A DNA stretch of 64,000 nucleotides from Cellvibrio sp. KY-GH-1 (GCF_008806975.1 NZ_CP031728.1:4237501-4301500), one strand, 5' to 3'; shown: positions 17,479-27,354, numbered from the stretch's first letter. The notes: a model not told the origin generated them from the letters alone. Translations and numbers: made by a program.

Positions 17479-18753
17479 GTGATTGATAAAAAAATGAGTT
17501 TTATGGATACACCAATACCTGCCAATGCCTGGCGCCGCCAGCGCAAATATTTTTTTTCAGTGCTCGGCTTCAGCTTGGTGTGCGCGCTTTGGGCCTGGGC
17601 CGCGCCCAGTGGTGAGCGGCGCTTGCGCGTGCTGAAAAGTGAATTAAGTGTTGCGCAAGTGAGCCAGGGAATCTTTGAGGATGTAATTCCGTTGCGCGGG
17701 CAAATTACCCCGTTGTACACCATTTATCTGGATGCGATGGAAGGTGGGCGAGTGGAAAAAATTCTGGTGGAAGAAGGCGTAGAGCTGCAAGCGGGACAAG
17801 CGATAGTGGAATTTTCCAACGCGCGTTTGCAGTTGGAGTCCATCACTCGGGAAGCGCAGGTTAGCGAGCAGATCAATTTGTTGCAGTCGCAGGAATTAAA
17901 TCTTGCACGCAATGCGCTGGATCACAAACGTCAACTGAATGAATTGGAATTGCGCTTAAAAGACACCGCACAACAATTGGCGCGCGCCAAAAAATTGGCC
18001 GCGCAAAACTATATTGCACAGGACAAATTGGATGAGCTGGGCAATCAATACCAATACTTGCAGAACAGTCTTGCGCTCACCAAAGAATCGCAAGCGGCCG
18101 ATAAAGCGCTACAGGAATCCCAATTGCAGCAACTGCGCGGTTCGGTCGCATCGCTCAATAAAAATCTCGCTTTCGCGCGCGATAATCTGGAATCATTGAA
18201 AGTAAAGGCCCCGGTGGATGGGTTGCTCACTGCCTTCGATTTGCAGCCTGGTCAATCGTTAATGCCGGGGGAACGCTTTGGCCAAATCGACGATCCGGAT
18301 AATTTTAAAGTCATGGCGTTGGTTGATGAGTTCTATAAAAATCGCTTACAGCTTGGTCAAACGGCTTTTTACCAGCAAGGCAGTGAAAAATATGATCTGC
18401 GCGTAAAAAAAATCTATCCGCAAGTGATTGATGGGCAATTTCGGGTGGATTTGGTATTTAACAATGCCCAACCCCCTAATGTTAGCCGGGGTCAAACGCT
18501 GCAGATGCGGTTGCAAATTGGGGCAAATGAACCGGCTTTGTTAATACCCAACAATTCGTTTTATCAGGATACGGGCGGGCATTGGATTTATGTGATGGAT
18601 GGCTCGCAGCAATTTGCGCGCAAGCGCGACATAACATTGGGGCGGCGCAATGCCCAGTCTATTGAAGTCTTGAATGGTCTCGTGGAAGGGGAATCGGTCA
18701 TAGTGAGCCCCTATACCAATTACAAAGAAATAGACCGGCTAATTATTCGTTAA
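17479..18753 (+). CDS. HlyD/MacA-type periplasmic adaptor of an ABC exporter
   Basis: 424 residues from a GTG at 17479; ATGs at 17494 and 17503 are alternatives and none has a strong ribosome-binding site. One membrane segment (about 24-42) is followed by a barrel-sandwich/lipoyl half (GGRVEKILVEEGVELQAGQA), a long coiled-coil hairpin rich in Gln/Leu (about 105-235) and the second half-motif (LKVKAPVDGLLTAFDLQPGQ). Beta-barrel and membrane-proximal domains follow. In MacAB-like machines this protein bridges inner-membrane permease and outer-membrane channel. It heads a four-gene operon with the ATPase and two permeases; no TolC gene is in the window. Confidence 0.88.
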   Translation: MIDKKMSFMDTPIPANAWRRQRKYFFSVLGFSLVCALWAWAAPSGERRLRVLKSELSVAQVSQGIFEDVIPLRGQITPLYTIYLDAMEGGRVEKILVEEGVELQAGQAIVEFSNARLQLESITREAQVSEQINLLQSQELNLARNALDHKRQLNELELRLKDTAQQLARAKKLAAQNYIAQDKLDELGNQYQYLQNSLALTKESQAADKALQESQLQQLRGSVASLNKNLAFARDNLESLKVKAPVDGLLTAFDLQPGQSLMPGERFGQIDDPDNFKVMALVDEFYKNRLQLGQTAFYQQGSEKYDLRVKKIYPQVIDGQFRVDLVFNNAQPPNVSRGQTLQMRLQIGANEPALLIPNNSFYQDTGGHWIYVMDGSQQFARKRDITLGRRNAQSIEVLNGLVEGESVIVSPYTNYKEIDRLIIR

Positions 18754-18815
18754 CCTGTGACCTCAACTATTTAAACAAAAACTACTTACTCATAAAAAAC
18801 ACCAAGGAGAACACT

Positions 18816-19499
18816 ATGATTCGCTTGAACGGTATCGACAAAATATTTCGCACTGACACACTGGAAACGCGCGCGCTGAGCAAAGTAGCCTTGGAAATTA
18901 ATGCGGGTGAATTTGTTGCCATTATGGGGCCGTCCGGCTGCGGCAAATCTACGCTGTTAAATATTTTGGGAATGCTTGATAGCCCGGATGCAGGCAGCTA
19001 TTACTTTAACGGTGAAGATATAGCGGGTTACAGTGAAAGCAAACTGAGTCAATTGCGTAAACATCAAGTCGGTTTTATTTTTCAAAGTTTTAATTTGATT
19101 GATGAGCTAAGCGTATTTGAGAACATTGAGTTGGCGCTGCTCTATCAAAAAATTCCGGTTAAAGAACGCCGTGCCCGGGTGCAAGCGGTCATCGAAAAAA
19201 TGGAAATTGCGCATCGCGCCAAACACATGCCGAGCCAATTATCCGGCGGCCAACAACAGCGAGTCGCAGTGGCGCGCGCCTTGGTTGCCAACCCAAAATT
19301 AATTCTCGCCGATGAGCCAACCGGTAACCTGGATTCCACCCACGGTCAGGAGGTGATGAATCTGCTTAAAAAATTAAACCAGGAAGGTTCTACCGTCGTC
19401 ATGGTGACTCACTCGCAGGAACATGCCAGCTACGCCCAGCGCCGCATTAATTTATTCGACGGAAAAATTATCGCCCAGACCCAGTTGGCCGCAGCCTAG
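18816..19499 (+). CDS. ABC transporter ATP-binding protein, MacB/LolD type
   Basis: 227 residues, the whole ATPase as a separate protein. Walker A is GPSGCGKST (38-46), the signature is [15 protein letters not shown], Walker B is [13 protein letters not shown], and the switch His is in [10 protein letters not shown]. The class (LolD/FtsE/MacB) drives mechanical transmission rather than substrate passage through the membrane domains. The ribosome-binding site AAGGAG is well spaced. It lies between the adaptor and the two permeases, so a complex of adaptor, ATPase dimer and permease pair is the natural reading. Confidence 0.94.
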   Translation: MIRLNGIDKIFRTDTLETRALSKVALEINAGEFVAIMGPSGCGKSTLLNILGMLDSPDAGSYYFNGEDIAGYSESKLSQLRKHQVGFIFQSFNLIDELSVFENIELALLYQKIPVKERRARVQAVIEKMEIAHRAKHMPSQLSGGQQQRVAVARALVANPKLILADEPTGNLDSTHGQEVMNLLKKLNQEGSTVVMVTHSQEHASYAQRRINLFDGKIIAQTQLAAA

Positions 19500-19519
19500 T
19501 AGTTCATAAGGAAATTATT

Positions 19520-22009
19520 ATGTTTGTTCACTATCTGCAGGTGGCTGTGCGCCATTTGCTAAAGCATCCGCTTAATAGCGTGATCAAAATTCTGGGGCTG
19601 GCCCTGGGGTTGGCCGGTGCCCTGCTGGTGATGATTGTCAATTACAGCGAGCTCACCTGGGATTCGTTTTGGCCGGAGGCGGAGCAGATCTATTTGGTGC
19701 GTGGCAAAACGGAAGCCAGTAATTTAAAAGGGTTCCAGGACAGTGTGAGTGAAGTGGATTGCTACAATTTTCGCACGGCGCTTGCGGGAAAGCTTTGGTT
19801 TAGCGAAATACGTCCGTTCTCGGCCGCCGTGAGTTGGACTGACGGGGCGGTGGAGCAAACTCAGAGTCAGCAGTTGCTTACTCTACAGGTTGCTGCGGAT
19901 TTTATAGAAATATTCCAACCAAAAATAATAGCGGGTGATTTGGGTGCTTTTGTAAGCGACCCTAACACGGCATTTATTACGAAAAAGGCAGCCGAAAAAC
20001 TATTCGGCAAGACAAATCCAGTCGGGATGCTGGTGACTATTCCACAGCGACCAACTTTTTCGCCCCAGCACGACAATGTGCCCACGAGTCCCGTTCAGGC
20101 GCGAATCATCGCGGTAGTAGACATGGACAATCCCCGTAGCCAAATACCTGGAGGTATTTATTATCCAAAGTTGGAATATCCCCTGCTGAGTCAGAATGAA
20201 TACTTTGAGTCGTGGGAGGTCTACGCAAAACCTAAAGAAGAATTAGATAGAGAATCGATTGCTGCACTATTAAATCAAGTGGTAGCCAGCAATTTACCTG
20301 AAGTGCCTGAGGCTCGCCGATTGCGGGAGACCGTGTATCAATTAATGCCTATCACCGAACGACATTTGCACGATGGCGGTAGCGCAGGTAATCAGCAGCG
20401 GATATTAATTTTGGGTGTGCTGGGGTTGCTGATTCTAGTGGTTGCGCTAAGTAACTTTATCAATTTGGGGTTAGCGGGACACGTTGCGCGGCAAAAGGAA
20501 GTGGCTTTGCGTCGTGTTCACGGTGCGGCCAAAACGCAGCTTCTTTGGCAATATTGGGTGGATTCGCTAATTTACGTGAGCATTGCGTGCTTGTTGGCGC
20601 TCATGATGTGTGAATCACTGCTGCCAAAATTATCCGCTGACTTGCAACTACCCTTGGTTGACGGTGTTTTAGTTGATCCTCAATTAGCGGGTGCTGTAGT
20701 TATATTGATGTTGCTGGCATCTTGCGTTGTTGCGCTCTATCCGGCGATTTACTTTTCCAAACAAAATGCCGCAACAATATTGCGTGCGAATCGCTCTACC
20801 GAGAATCATATTTCAATTTTTGTACGTAAGACTCTGCTGAATATTCAGTTTGTAGCAGCGAGCGGCCTGATCATTGGTTTGGCGAGTATTTATTTGCAAC
20901 TTAAATTTATTGATAACTACAAACCTGGCTACAAAACCAAAGATATTGTAATGCTGGTGGATCAGAGTGGATCTCAGATAACTCCGGGACAATTGGATGT
21001 GCTTGGAGACCGGCTCAAACAATTACCGGGTTATATAGCTGCCAGCAGCTCAGTCACCCCACTTCCTGGACAAAATGAACGGCCGGAGGAGGTGACGTCG
21101 CAGATCGATGATCAACAGATAACAGTGAATACCAATGCAGAGTGGTTCGCTTCACCGGATTACTTCGCCGCTATGGGCATACCGATTCTTGCGGGTAACC
21201 GTGAGACTCTGGCAGCAGGGTTTGAGTTAACTGCCGAAGGTGCGCGTCCGGCTACACAAGTGGTGCTGTGCCGCACAACTGCGCAACAATTGGGTTTTAA
21301 ATCGCCGGAGGACGCATTGGGACAAAGGGTTCAAATTTTTAAATGGATCGGTGCGAATGATATGGATTCCCGCGTGAGAGCAGTGGTGGATGATGTACAT
21401 TTGGGGAGTCATAAACTTGCGCCTAAACCATGTATGTTTCTGAGCTTGAGTGGTGTTGGTGGTAATTTAATTCACGCCGTTAATTTGGATCACCCCGCAA
21501 CCGAAGCAGAGATCGCGCATATAAAAGCAATCTGGCAAGAGATAACTGGCGCGAAACCTCATCACTGGTTGCTTGCGGGTTCCTTGGCTGATCAGTATCG
21601 GCATGAACGAAATATTGAATGGTTTCTCATGTTATTTGCGTTAGTAGCTTTAGTCATCGGCATACTCGGTGTCTACGGCATGACCGCACTGAGTACCCAA
21701 AAGCGCGCGCGTGAAATCGCATTGCGCAAATTGCACGGCGCGAGTGCCTGGCAAATTCTTGGCCACATTAATCGCGATATGACCCGCATAGTGTTGGTCG
21801 CCAATCTTATTGCCTGGCCTGTTGCCGGCTATTTGGTCAATCGCTGGCTGGAAAACTTCTATCAGCATTTTTCTCTCGCTATCTGGTTGCCGCAGTTCTG
21901 CGCCTTGGCGCTGGCATTGGGTTTATTTAGCGTTTGGTTTACCGCCAGCCTCCATAGCGTTGCGCAGGGACGCATTCGTCCGGCAGACGTATTGCGCGAT
22001 GCCAATTAA
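19520..22009 (+). CDS. FtsX/MacB-type ABC permease, first of a tandem pair
   Basis: 829 residues. A first membrane helix (about 20-42, ILGLALGLAGALLVMIV) precedes a large periplasmic domain (about 45-285). Three helices starting at RILILGVLGLLILVVALSNF follow, with the cytoplasmic coupling segment QKEVALRRVHGA, then a second periplasmic domain (about 460-690) and a final set of helices with QKRAREIALRKLHGA. Each FtsX half thus has its own coupling segment, so a single chain carries two FtsX modules. The adjacent gene encodes a paralog of the same design. Family function is export or release of peptides, lipids or small molecules; the substrate is unknown. Confidence 0.88.
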   Translation: MFVHYLQVAVRHLLKHPLNSVIKILGLALGLAGALLVMIVNYSELTWDSFWPEAEQIYLVRGKTEASNLKGFQDSVSEVDCYNFRTALAGKLWFSEIRPFSAAVSWTDGAVEQTQSQQLLTLQVAADFIEIFQPKIIAGDLGAFVSDPNTAFITKKAAEKLFGKTNPVGMLVTIPQRPTFSPQHDNVPTSPVQARIIAVVDMDNPRSQIPGGIYYPKLEYPLLSQNEYFESWEVYAKPKEELDRESIAALLNQVVASNLPEVPEARRLRETVYQLMPITERHLHDGGSAGNQQRILILGVLGLLILVVALSNFINLGLAGHVARQKEVALRRVHGAAKTQLLWQYWVDSLIYVSIACLLALMMCESLLPKLSADLQLPLVDGVLVDPQLAGAVVILMLLASCVVALYPAIYFSKQNAATILRANRSTENHISIFVRKTLLNIQFVAASGLIIGLASIYLQLKFIDNYKPGYKTKDIVMLVDQSGSQITPGQLDVLGDRLKQLPGYIAASSSVTPLPGQNERPEEVTSQIDDQQITVNTNAEWFASPDYFAAMGIPILAGNRETLAAGFELTAEGARPATQVVLCRTTAQQLGFKSPEDALGQRVQIFKWIGANDMDSRVRAVVDDVHLGSHKLAPKPCMFLSLSGVGGNLIHAVNLDHPATEAEIAHIKAIWQEITGAKPHHWLLAGSLADQYRHERNIEWFLMLFALVALVIGILGVYGMTALSTQKRAREIALRKLHGASAWQILGHINRDMTRIVLVANLIAWPVAGYLVNRWLENFYQHFSLAIWLPQFCALALALGLFSVWFTASLHSVAQGRIRPADVLRDAN

Positions 22010-22024
22010 TTACAGGGAATAACT

Positions 22025-24523
22025 ATGTTCTATCACTATGCAGTGTTGGCGTTACGTCAATTGTGGAAACACAAAATTCAAAGCCTGGTAAAAATTCTGG
22101 GTTTAACACTCGGCCTTGCCGGAGCGCTGCTGGTAGTTGTGGTGAACTACAGCGAATCTACCTGGGATAACTTTTGGGATGAGGCGGACACAATTTATAA
22201 ATTTGAGTTTTATGACAACGGCAAGGCAGCGTCCGGCTTCACGCCCAAAATTCTCGCCGGTGCGCTGCGCGAACAAGCGCCGGAGTTGGCAGCCGTAGGC
22301 AACTTGGAACGCTCCATAATATTGGTCCAATTTCCTGATCAACAATCCAAAAGCTTAAAAACCTTTTCTCAATCGGTAACGCGTATTGACGACGGTATTC
22401 TAGATATCTTCACGTTTACACCGCTTGAGGGAACAATAACTGGCTTTCGTAACAATCCAACCGCCGCGATACTCAGTGAAACTGCGGCGAAAAAATATTT
22501 TGGAACGCAAAGCGCGCTTGGGAAAACCTTTGCGATAGGGCGCAGCCAATTGGAAGGGCCAGCGCCCGACGCGTTGGAAGCGCGGGAAGAGCAGCGCTTG
22601 TATACCGTAGTGGCGGTGATTGCCGATGTAAACCGGCGCAGCAATGAAGTTTTCCAGGTGATGGTTCCTGCGTTGGAGGCGGTCACTGAGAGCGACAGGA
22701 ATTGGCTGTCGCGCTCGGTAAGCACCTATATCAAATTGAACACGAGTAACTCCTTAGCGAATATTGAGCAGCGCTTGAATAATTATGTGAAAAAGCAGCT
22801 CGAAGCCTTAAAGCTCTCAAGCAATGCCGAGCCCAGCTTTAAAGCGATGCCCATTCGTAACGTTCATACCCAGGGTGCTGAAGTTAGCGGTGGAGCGCAG
22901 CAACTTTTACTCTTGTATGTGTTGGGTTTCCTGGTGTTGGTCATTACGCTGGTAAACCACATTAATCTCAGTATTTCAGGCTACTTGCAGCGCAGCAAAG
23001 AAGTTGGCTTGCGGCGGCTGGTCGGTGCAAGCATTGGGCAGCTCTTTGTGCAGATATGGTTAGAGTCCATTCTGTATTTGGTATTGGCCGGCTTGTTCGC
23101 GTTTATGGTGCTAGAGCCGCTCTTGCCAATTATTGCCAGCAGCTTGAGTATTCGTTTGGGCAACAATTTGCTGCTGGAACCATCGCTGATGCTGATTATT
23201 GCCGGCCTCTTCCTCTGTGCCAGTGTACTGGTAGCTATTTATCCGGTGTGGCGCGTCGCCGGTTTGTCGCTCGCCTTTTCTTTGCGTGCAAATCGTGCCC
23301 GTGAAAATCTGATCGATACGCGCGTGCGCAAAATGTTCTATCTGGTGCAATTAATCGCATCAAGTTTGTTATTAATTAGTGTGGTGGTGGTAAATGCTCA
23401 ATTGGAAAAATTTAGCCGGTTTGATCCCGGCTATACCACCAAATCCATTTATTTTTTCCATGGACAGGAATTTCTCACTGCCAACAAAGGCCAATTTTTG
23501 CAACTCAAGGCGAGGCTGGAGCAGAACCCTGCAATTGAGTCTATGGCGCGCATGGGAATTGGATTATTGGGGGCCAATGCCGAGCCAGGTTGGGTATCAA
23601 CCCTGGAGCAGGATCGCGCCCATGGGGTAGCTATAGCATTTCAGCATGTGCCGGATTTTAATGGCTTGCGAGTGTTCGATGTTCCCATTGTTGCCGGTGA
23701 GTTGCCACTGACAGGCGACAAATTTTTGCAAAGTAATCCCACGACACAACCAGCAATGTCGCCGGGTGCGCCGGAATTTAAAGAATTGGTAATCTGTGAA
23801 AATTTATTGCCTCTACTCGGTTTTCCCAATGCACAATCTGCGATAAACCAGACGATAAAATTTTATATGGGCGATTTCGGAATACCGACCAAAATTATTG
23901 CGGTAACCGGGAATTTTCATTTCGGTGAATTTTATTCTGCTCCGCAACCCTGTGCGTTTTGGCAGGTAACGTTCGGCAATGCCATGAGCTGGGGAATCCA
24001 GTATAAAAACGGCGAGTTCACCGAGGTAGATGCCTACTTGAAGCAAGTTTGGAAAGAGGTGATGGGCGGAACACCTTATGTGATACCGCTGAGCGGTATG
24101 GTTGAAGCCAGTGTCGGGCGTGAAAAAATTTTACGCTATTTTCTTCAAGTGATTGCCGGCATCGCTTTGGTGATTTCGCTACTGGGGGTATTCGGTTTAA
24201 TACAGCTCACCTTGCAAAAGCGCCAGCTGGAAATCGCCTTGCGTAAATTGCATGGCGCTTCGGTTCGTCAAATTTTGGGTATGTTAAATAAAGAAATTGC
24301 CATTCTGGTACTAGTCGCTAATTTGCTTGCCTTGCCTGTTGGTTTCTATTTTGCCAATCAATGGCTGGAAAATTTTTACCAACCGATCGAACTTTTGTGG
24401 TGGATGCCCGTAGCACTTGCAATATCGATTGGGCTATCGCTGTTATTAACCCAGTCTACAGTCACACTGCAATCTATGTGGGTGGCGCGCAAGCGCCCGG
24501 CGAGCTCGCTGACGCAACACTAA
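22025..24523 (+). CDS. FtsX/MacB-type ABC permease, second of a tandem pair
   Basis: 832 residues, paralogous to the preceding permease along its length. It shares HKIQSLVKILGLTLGLAGALLVV at the N-terminus, SKEVGLRRLVGASIGQLF in the first FtsX module and QKRQLEIALRKLHGASVRQILG in the second. The periplasmic domains are much less alike than the membrane parts, which suggests the two subunits form an asymmetric pair with different periplasmic faces (inference). It starts 16 bases after the first permease and closes the operon; an intrinsic terminator follows at 24585. Confidence 0.88.
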   Translation: MFYHYAVLALRQLWKHKIQSLVKILGLTLGLAGALLVVVVNYSESTWDNFWDEADTIYKFEFYDNGKAASGFTPKILAGALREQAPELAAVGNLERSIILVQFPDQQSKSLKTFSQSVTRIDDGILDIFTFTPLEGTITGFRNNPTAAILSETAAKKYFGTQSALGKTFAIGRSQLEGPAPDALEAREEQRLYTVVAVIADVNRRSNEVFQVMVPALEAVTESDRNWLSRSVSTYIKLNTSNSLANIEQRLNNYVKKQLEALKLSSNAEPSFKAMPIRNVHTQGAEVSGGAQQLLLLYVLGFLVLVITLVNHINLSISGYLQRSKEVGLRRLVGASIGQLFVQIWLESILYLVLAGLFAFMVLEPLLPIIASSLSIRLGNNLLLEPSLMLIIAGLFLCASVLVAIYPVWRVAGLSLAFSLRANRARENLIDTRVRKMFYLVQLIASSLLLISVVVVNAQLEKFSRFDPGYTTKSIYFFHGQEFLTANKGQFLQLKARLEQNPAIESMARMGIGLLGANAEPGWVSTLEQDRAHGVAIAFQHVPDFNGLRVFDVPIVAGELPLTGDKFLQSNPTTQPAMSPGAPEFKELVICENLLPLLGFPNAQSAINQTIKFYMGDFGIPTKIIAVTGNFHFGEFYSAPQPCAFWQVTFGNAMSWGIQYKNGEFTEVDAYLKQVWKEVMGGTPYVIPLSGMVEASVGREKILRYFLQVIAGIALVISLLGVFGLIQLTLQKRQLEIALRKLHGASVRQILGMLNKEIAILVLVANLLALPVGFYFANQWLENFYQPIELLWWMPVALAISIGLSLLLTQSTVTLQSMWVARKRPASSLTQH

Positions 24524-24584
24524 TTCCTATCAATTGGCCAACCCCCAGGCATTCACTCATCTGCCTGGCCAATGCAATAGGCTT

Positions 24585-24607
24585 GCCCCTGGTGACAGGG
24601 GCCTTTT
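24585..24607 (+). terminator. Intrinsic terminator of the exporter operon
   Basis: A perfect 7-bp stem GCCCCTG (24585-24591) / CAGGGGC (24596-24602) with a GTGA loop is followed by TTTT. It lies 60 bases after the last permease. Confidence 0.8.
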
Positions 24608-24621
24608 AATTGGCAAGTGAA

Positions 24622-25743
24622 TTAATCGATCCGCCAATCGCCAAAAATTTTCTCGCGCGTGTAATTGTCCACTTCAGATTTATGCAGTTGGCGGCGGTTG
24701 CTATTAATCGTCGCGCCCGGCCCCTTGCTGTTGAATTCAAAAAAACGGGCGTCTTGCGGTTGAAATTGAATTTTGTTGCCGTCTTTGGCGGTGCCGGCCA
24801 TGGAGTGCCAACCGTCTTGAGTGATGTGCGCGTCCATCCAGGAATTTATAAATATTGCTTTGCCGATGGCATTGGGGTCGGCGTAGCGGCCATCGGCAAA
24901 TTGGGTGGAGGGGTGCCAGGGTCGGCCAAGCGCGGTGGAGTTGTCCGGCACTGATTGATCACGCGTTAAAATACAATCGATAAAGGTTAAACCGTATTCG
25001 TTATTGATATTGGTGGAGGGGGCTACCAAATAGGCGTGGGGTGAACTGGGCTTGCCGCGTCCCAGAGTTTTAATCTCTGAATTCGTAAAAAGCGCGTTGC
25101 CCTTACCAAAAATAAAATCCACATTGCCGGCGATAAAGCTTTTATCAAACCAGCTGCGACCGGAGTTTACATAAAGCGTGTCTTGATAGCCCAGCAAGCG
25201 AATATCCCGCGCAAGAAAACGGTCGCTGCCATAATCCAGATGCAGCGCAACGGCTTGGCTATTGGGGATGAGTTTCGGGTCATCATGGGCCAGTGCATCA
25301 TTGGCGAGAAAATTAAACGTATTTTCAACGGTGAGATGCCGTAACTGAATATTGGCCGCGCGAATAATCAGTGTGGCAGAGCCAGGTGTTCCCCAGATTT
25401 GGCCTTTGGTCGCACCAGCATCGGTAGATTGTTGCCCGGCATAGGCGTCGTAATAAATGCGCGTGGTATTTTTATCGGCGCCTATCAACTGAATGTTGGG
25501 TTTGGCGATTACCAGCTTTTCGTAGTAGTTGCCTGCAACGATAAAAATTCGATGAGGTTTATTATTATTAATTGTTGGGGCAGCATCCAAGGCGGCTTGA
25601 ATGCTGATGAAGGTTTTTGTAGAGGGTTTTTCGGATGCATTAACTATTGCATCGTAGTGTGCATTCGGTTGAGTGGCGCAGCCAGACATAAGTATCAGTG
25701 AAGAAAAAATCGCAATAATAGAAACTATATGACGAACAATCAT
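24622..25743 (-). CDS. Pectin methylesterase, CE8 family, lipoprotein
   Basis: 373 residues. The lipobox LMSGC (Cys22) marks a lipoprotein. The right-handed beta-helix carries all CE8 active-site features: Q163 in NSQAVAL, D188 in YQDTLYV (acid/base), D209 in GNVDFIFGKG (nucleophile), and R274/W276 in LGRPWHPS. The reaction is removal of methyl esters from homogalacturonan, giving methanol and a substrate for polygalacturonase or lyase. Anchoring to the outer membrane would let it act on oligomers near the TonB receptors. A palindromic repeat element lies upstream (25761-25875), between this gene and the reductase. Confidence 0.92.
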   Translation of the reverse strand: MIVRHIVSIIAIFSSLILMSGCATQPNAHYDAIVNASEKPSTKTFISIQAALDAAPTINNNKPHRIFIVAGNYYEKLVIAKPNIQLIGADKNTTRIYYDAYAGQQSTDAGATKGQIWGTPGSATLIIRAANIQLRHLTVENTFNFLANDALAHDDPKLIPNSQAVALHLDYGSDRFLARDIRLLGYQDTLYVNSGRSWFDKSFIAGNVDFIFGKGNALFTNSEIKTLGRGKPSSPHAYLVAPSTNINNEYGLTFIDCILTRDQSVPDNSTALGRPWHPSTQFADGRYADPNAIGKAIFINSWMDAHITQDGWHSMAGTAKDGNKIQFQPQDARFFEFNSKGPGATINSNRRQLHKSEVDNYTREKIFGDWRID

Positions 25744-25760
25744 GCAGTCATCTCTCCAAT

Positions 25761-25875
25761 GTAGGGGCGCAATAAATTGCGCCCTGATTTATTGTGTTTT
25801 GATTTATTTCGGGTTGATTTTTTTCAGCAGGAATTGATGCTTTATCAAAAAGGGCGCAATAAATTGCGCCCCTAC
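25761..25875. repeat. REPIN-like element: two inverted palindromic repeats
   Basis: The 24-base unit at 25761-25784 (beginning GTAGGGGCGC and ending ATTGCGCCC) recurs in reverse complement at 25852-25875, with 67 bases between. Each unit is itself a palindrome centred on AATAAATT. Two REP-like sequences facing each other is the arrangement called REPIN. It sits directly after the uxuB-like stop codon and probably also ends that transcript. Confidence 0.8.
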
Positions 25876-25878
25876 GGA

Positions 25879-27354
25879 TTATTGGAAAGATTCTTGTATA
25901 GAAGCCAACACACCCTTGCTATAAAAACGCTCCAGCCATTGCGTCGTAGTTTGAATAAAGCGCGGCTCATCGATTAAATCAGTACCGAATACTTTTTGGA
26001 TGCTCGCTACCGCTTTTACCATGCCGGCAGGGTTGCCTTGGTTGGCATCGCAAGCGGCGCGCAGTTCTTTTGCGAGCGGGTCAGAGACTTCAATCGCTTG
26101 ACCTTGTTCGTCAACACCGGAGACGTAGCGAATCCAGGCAGCAACACCCAGGCACAAAATATCAATGTTGCCATTGCCCTTTAATTGTTCGCGCAACGTT
26201 TCCAATAATCGTTGTGGTAACTTTTGCGAACCATCCATGGCGATTTGCCAGGTGCGATGTTTGAGTGCTTTGTTGGAAAATCTATCGCGCAGTTGTTGTT
26301 TGTAGGCTTCAATGTCGAAACCGGCGGGCGCTGCTACAGTTTCACCGGCTTCACGCGCCATATAGGTTGTTACCAGCTTAACGAACGCGGGCTGCTCCAT
26401 AACTTCGCTGATATATTGGAAGCCGGAGAGATAACCGGTATAGGCCATGGTGGAGTGGGCACCATTTAATAAGCGCAATTTGATTTTTTCAAACACACGT
26501 ACATCTTTCACTAACAGCACACCGACTTTTTCCCACTCGGGGCGACCATCGGCAAACTTATCTTCCACCACCCATTGGCTGAATGGTTCGCACACCACCA
26601 TGCCTTCATCGCGTGCGCCGAGACGGTTTTCAATATCGCGACGGTCATCATCGGTAGTGGCGGGCACAATACGGTCGATCATGGTGCTGGGGAAAGTAGC
26701 GTTGGCTTTAATCCAGTCAGCCAAGGCTGGTGAAATTTTTTGCGCGAATTGCAGCACCACTTTTTCCAGTACTTCGCCGTTGTTCGGTAAATTGTCACAG
26801 CTGAGCGCGGTGAAGGCCTTTTGATTTTTATCAAAGCGTTGTTTTAAGGCGGCAACAATAAAACCAATAGCGGAAACTGGCGCTTCTAAATGTTGTAAAT
26901 CGTGAATAATATCTGGATGAGCTTCGTTGAGGTTGCCAGTGGCTGGGTCGTGGCAATAACCTTTTTCGGTAACGGTTAATGAAACAATTTTAATCGTTGG
27001 TTGCGCGATGGTGGCTACCAGTGCAGCGGGATTTTCCGGTCCAACCAGTGTATCGGTAACGGCGCCAATAATTTGCAGTTTTTCGCCTTCACCGGAGCGC
27101 TCTACCAAGGTATACAAACAATCTTGCGGTACCAGTTGATCGCGCACGCTGGCGGAGCGCAGGCTGCTGCCAATAATTCCCCAGTCGCCGCCAAACTGAT
27201 TGAGCACCGCCTCGGTGTAAAACGCTTGATGCGCGCGATGAAACGCGCCTATGCCCAAGTGCACAATGCCAGCGACCAATTTCTCGCGTTCATATGTCGG
27301 GAGCGCTACATCTTTAGGTAATTGTGACAACAAGTTTTTGTTTAAACGGTTCAT
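25879..27354 (-). CDS. Mannitol dehydrogenase-family oxidoreductase, probable fructuronate/tagaturonate reductase
   Basis: 491 residues. GIVHLGIGAFHRAHQAFY at the N-terminus is the dinucleotide-binding signature of the polyol-specific long-chain dehydrogenases. The Mannitol_dh Rossmann half (about 25-190) is followed by the helical C-terminal half with LRLLNGAHSTMAY, where Lys/Asn/His form the active site. Length and pattern match UxuB (D-fructuronate to D-mannonate); mannitol 2-dehydrogenase is the close alternative. Because altronate dehydratase and KDG kinase are nearby and no uxuA is seen, it may act as the tagaturonate reductase of galacturonate catabolism. It is divergent from kdgK. Confidence 0.8.
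   Translation of the reverse strand: MNRLNKNLLSQLPKDVALPTYEREKLVAGIVHLGIGAFHRAHQAFYTEAVLNQFGGDWGIIGSSLRSASVRDQLVPQDCLYTLVERSGEGEKLQIIGAVTDTLVGPENPAALVATIAQPTIKIVSLTVTEKGYCHDPATGNLNEAHPDIIHDLQHLEAPVSAIGFIVAALKQRFDKNQKAFTALSCDNLPNNGEVLEKVVLQFAQKISPALADWIKANATFPSTMIDRIVPATTDDDRRDIENRLGARDEGMVVCEPFSQWVVEDKFADGRPEWEKVGVLLVKDVRVFEKIKLRLLNGAHSTMAYTGYLSGFQYISEVMEQPAFVKLVTTYMAREAGETVAAPAGFDIEAYKQQLRDRFSNKALKHRTWQIAMDGSQKLPQRLLETLREQLKGNGNIDILCLGVAAWIRYVSGVDEQGQAIEVSDPLAKELRAACDANQGNPAGMVKAVASIQKVFGTDLIDEPRFIQTTTQWLERFYSKGVLASIQESFQ

Noticed and set aside
25879..27354. Calling the reductase plain mannitol dehydrogenase
   Set aside because: The family fits, but the hexuronate context and length agree better with a UxuB/UxaB-type role; the precise substrate stays open.
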